A stretch of DNA of 64,000 nucleotides, from contig NZ_WWEN01000005.1 of NCBI RefSeq assembly GCF_009857745.1, forward strand, positions 186,001 to 250,000, given 5' to 3'. The notes below the pieces were generated by a model. That model made no database searches. It was not told where the DNA came from and saw only the letters and a program-made list of their open reading frames with translations. Made by a program: the position numbers and the translations under genes. The stretch's first letter is position 1, and each line of letters starts with the position of its first letter. Of this stretch, positions 61,717-64,000 are shown in pieces. The DNA is from Thalassovita mangrovi (GTDB lineage Bacteria > Pseudomonadota > Alphaproteobacteria > Rhodobacterales > Rhodobacteraceae).

Positions 61717-62787
61717 ATGCGTTCAGAAATTTCCCAAGACCAGCGCGCCCTGACGATAGAAGACGCCAACCTGCCCGTGATCGATCTTGGCGGATTGTTC
61801 ACCGGCAATCCCGAAGACAAGGCCCGCGTCGCGGCCGAACTGGGCGACGCCGCCCGCACCTCGGGGTTCTTCTATATCACCAATCACGGCATCCCGCAGG
61901 AACAGGTCGACGCGCTTTTCGCCGCGTCCAAGGAATTCCACGAAAAGACCCGCAGCTTCAAAATGAAATACTGGTCGGGTTTCACCACCCACCACCGCGG
62001 CTATGTGCCGTTCGAGGAAAACGGGTCGAACTTCCCCAAGTCGATCAATTTCAACGAAGCCTGGGACATGTCCTATGAGGCGCCCGAAGACCATCCCGAT
62101 TACCTGGCCAAATGGCGGATGACCGGCCCGAACATCTGGCCCGACATCCCCGGCTGGCAGGACACCGTTTCTGGCTATTACGATGCGGCCTTCAACCTGG
62201 GCCTGCGACTGCTGGATGCGCTGGCGCTGGAACTCGGCGTCGAGACCGAGGAACTGACCCGCCACATCACCTATCCGACCTCGCAGCTGCGCCTGCTGCG
62301 CTATATCGAAAACGACATGCCCGCGACCAAGGAAATCGTCGGCATCGGCGCGCATTCCGATTTCGAATGCTTCACCATCCTGCTGACCGGGTCGCCGGGC
62401 CTGCAGGTGATGAATGCCGAAGACGTCTGGATCGAGGCGCCGCCGCTGCCGGGCTGTTTCGTTGTCAATATCGGCGACATCTTCGAAGCCTGGTCGGGCG
62501 GCCAGTTCAAGTCGACGCAGCACCGGGTGATCAATATCGGCAAGGAACGCTATTCGATGCCGCTGTTCTTCGGGCTGGATTATCACACCGTGGTCGAACC
62601 GCTGGAAAAGTTCCGCACGCCCGAAACGCTGGAAAAATATCCGCCGATGAAGGCCGGCGAACACCTGATGCGGATGACGGTCAAATCCTTCCGCTACATG
62701 GCGGACGCCTATGACAAGGGCGAGTTGATCCCCGATTACGAGGTGCCCGAGGAAAACCCGTTCAAACGCGAAGCCAAGGAAACCTGA
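61717..62787 (+). CDS. Isopenicillin-N-synthase-family 2-oxoglutarate/Fe(II) oxygenase
   Basis: 356 residues. N-terminal DIOX_N domain (LPVIDLGGLFTG, TSGFFYITNHGIPQEQVDALF) and the double-stranded beta-helix core with iron ligands H213 and D215 (GIGAHSDFECFTILLTGSPG) and H269 (KSTQHRVINI). The 2-oxoglutarate contact R278-x-S280 is in KERYSMPLFFG. Soluble non-haem dioxygenase that could hydroxylate an amino acid or guanidino compound. Divergent from the importer operon, with ribosome site AGAGG in a duplicated 11-mer. Substrate unknown. Confidence 0.9.
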   Translation: MRSEISQDQRALTIEDANLPVIDLGGLFTGNPEDKARVAAELGDAARTSGFFYITNHGIPQEQVDALFAASKEFHEKTRSFKMKYWSGFTTHHRGYVPFEENGSNFPKSINFNEAWDMSYEAPEDHPDYLAKWRMTGPNIWPDIPGWQDTVSGYYDAAFNLGLRLLDALALELGVETEELTRHITYPTSQLRLLRYIENDMPATKEIVGIGAHSDFECFTILLTGSPGLQVMNAEDVWIEAPPLPGCFVVNIGDIFEAWSGGQFKSTQHRVINIGKERYSMPLFFGLDYHTVVEPLEKFRTPETLEKYPPMKAGEHLMRMTVKSFRYMADAYDKGELIPDYEVPEENPFKREAKET

Positions 62788-62826
62788 GCCCCCGGATTTC
62801 GCCACGGGCGTCCACTCGCAGTGATT

Positions 62827-62851
62827 GGGGAGGTCTAGCGGCCTCCCCTTT
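62827..62851 (+). terminator. Terminator of the 2OG-oxygenase gene
   Basis: ggggagg / cctcccc, 7-bp GC stem with an 8-base loop (62827-62848), followed by ttt, 40 bases behind the stop codon. Short T tract but well placed. Confidence 0.55.
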
Positions 62852-62941
62852 CACCCGCGCGGCTGCGGGAAGGTTTTGATCTTGTGACGGGGGCTTGGCC
62901 GCTTGGCCGGGGCGACCGCCCCCCTCATTGCCCGGAAGGGA

Positions 62942-63904
62942 TCACGCGGCCTCCCCCGCGAACAAAGGCCCGGTGCCCACGGCCCGGATACTCGCATCCG
63001 CGTCGCGCAGCAGAAACAGCGCGCTGTAGCCGTGTCGCCGCATAAGGGCGCGGCCCTCCTCGACGCTCAGCACCATCAGGGCGGTCGCCCAGGCGTCGGC
63101 CTCGGCGGTGCTCGGCGCGACGACGGTCACCGAGGCGGGCGTGTTCAGCGCCGGCCCGCCCTTGCGCGGGTCCATCGTGTGCGACAACTCGCGGCCGTTG
63201 ACCGTGACCCAATGGCGGTAATCGCCCGAGGTGGCGACGGCGGCATCGTGCAGCGCGAGGATCGAATGCGGCGCGCGGCGGGTCCGGTCCGGGGCCTCGA
63301 CCGCGACGGTCCAGGCCTCGCCATCGGGGCGCAGCCCGATCGCACGCATTTCGCCGTCGATCCCGACCAGCGCCGACCCGATCCCGAAACCGCGCAGCGT
63401 CTCGGCCAGCCGGTCGACGCCATAGCCCTTGGCGATCCCGTTCAGGTCCAGCGTGACCGGCGCATGTTTGCGTACCCGCCCCGCCGCGACGTCCAGCTCA
63501 AGCGCATCGGATGCGGGCACCCGCTGCGCAGTCAATGCGGCACGGATACGGTCGGGCTGCGCCGCCTCGGGGCCGAAGCCCCAGGCGGTGACGGCATCAC
63601 CCATGCCGATATCGAAGGCTCCTTCCGAGGCCCGCCCGATCTCCAGCCCGAGGCGCAGCACCTCGATCAGCCGAGCGGGCAAGTCGATCCAGTCGCCCAC
63701 CGGCGCCGCGTTCAACCGCATCAGGTCGCTGCCGGGTTTCCAGGTGGACATCTGGCCATCGACCTCGTCCACCGCCGCCTGCAGCGCGGCCTGCACCGGC
63801 GCGGGATCGCACCCCGCAGGCGCGAAGAACAGCGCCGTCCAGCGCGTGCCCATGGTCGGCCCGTTCAGGGCGTGGCGTTCGGGATCAGTAGACGTCTTCT
63901 GCAT
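62942..63904 (-). CDS. apbE: FAD:protein FMN transferase
   Basis: 320 residues from the ATG at 63904 with GGAGGGA upstream. ApbE features: MGTRWTALFFAPAG at the N-terminus, DVDGQMSTWKPGSDLMRLN-type segment (VDEVDGQMSTWKPGSDLM), LDLNGIAKGYGVDRLAETL with the conserved KGY, GGDGEMRAIG-like strand (VGIDGEMRAIGLRPDG), HTMDPRKGGPALN (His and metal Asp) and VVAPSTAEADAWATALMVLS. Transfers FMN to Ser/Thr of redox proteins in the periplasm or cytoplasm. No clear signal peptide here. It overlaps the upstream partial gene by 20 bases and so probably flavinylates that operon's product. Confidence 0.93.
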   Translation of the reverse strand: MQKTSTDPERHALNGPTMGTRWTALFFAPAGCDPAPVQAALQAAVDEVDGQMSTWKPGSDLMRLNAAPVGDWIDLPARLIEVLRLGLEIGRASEGAFDIGMGDAVTAWGFGPEAAQPDRIRAALTAQRVPASDALELDVAAGRVRKHAPVTLDLNGIAKGYGVDRLAETLRGFGIGSALVGIDGEMRAIGLRPDGEAWTVAVEAPDRTRRAPHSILALHDAAVATSGDYRHWVTVNGRELSHTMDPRKGGPALNTPASVTVVAPSTAEADAWATALMVLSVEEGRALMRRHGYSALFLLRDADASIRAVGTGPLFAGEAA

Positions 63905-64000
63905 AGCGTCCCTCCGCTTTCAGCACCGCCGGGGTCATCCCACTGGGTGCAAGGATTTCGGTCAGCGCCTCGGCGACGCCCGCGGCCATGTCGCGGCCGC
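63885..64000 (-). CDS. C-terminal tail of an unidentified protein (5' end outside the window)
   Basis: Open on the minus strand to the window edge. The last residues read MAAGVAEALTEILAPSG and end in EGRYAEDVY. Its stop overlaps the apbE start by 20 bases, so the two are coupled and this is probably a flavoprotein or exported redox protein served by ApbE. Too short to name. Confidence 0.6.
   Translation of the reverse strand, partial: GRDMAAGVAEALTEILAPSGMTPAVLKAEGRYAEDVY

Overview
The window is a GC-rich chromosomal segment of an alphaproteobacterium, most likely Rhodobacteraceae (Roseobacter/Paracoccus type). The evidence is the tight ATGA-coupled operons, the OpuC-like betaine importer next to Rieske betaine demethylase and heterotetrameric sarcosine oxidase genes, paired GlxA-type AraC regulators, and an FNR-type box in front of ppsA. 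No tRNA, rRNA, insertion sequence, prophage or CRISPR array was seen. It reads as core and accessory metabolism.

Layout. 1-1206: end of a dipeptide/oligopeptide ABC importer (two ATPases). 1248-3632: phosphoenolpyruvate synthase. 3804-10482: a divergent cluster without an obvious known product. Five coupled minus-strand genes (methyltransferase, acyltransferase, beta-propeller protein, GT8-like protein, WbqC-like protein) face a cobalamin-binding radical SAM enzyme and a DegT-type aminotransferase. 10835-27527: uptake and complete demethylation of glycine betaine. This comprises an OpuC-type importer, a nitrilase-family amidase, an FAD oxidoreductase, GbcAB, two GlxA-type regulators, SoxBDAG and PurU. 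27560-34047: a LacI-type regulator and a Ugp-type (glycerol-phosphate/sugar) importer ending in an endonuclease/exonuclease/phosphatase-fold enzyme. 34488-39122: a 1544-residue repetitive RTX protein. 39233-44876: a small unknown protein, a BON-domain protein, archease-RtcB and MprF. 45366-50085: small secreted proteins, two AraC regulators, a membrane protein, an NAD(P)-binding protein and a glycine-zipper lipoprotein.

50423-55181 is the most striking region. A minus-strand operon is headed by a sequence carrying all the hallmark segments of the guanidine-I (ykkC) riboswitch. It encodes a NitT/TauT-type ABC importer, a ureohydrolase that resembles the nickel-dependent guanidine hydrolase family, a protein with 26 histidines in its first 47 residues, and a 53-residue His-containing membrane peptide. 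The simplest reading is guanidine import and hydrolysis to urea and ammonia, with a dedicated metal-handling pair in place of the HypA/HypB-like helpers known elsewhere.

55343-62787 holds an MBL-fold hydrolase, an operon for a polyamine-type ABC importer with a cysteine hydrolase and an unknown protein, and a divergent 2-oxoglutarate/Fe(II) oxygenase. The window ends with ApbE (flavin transferase) and the tail of an unidentified upstream gene.
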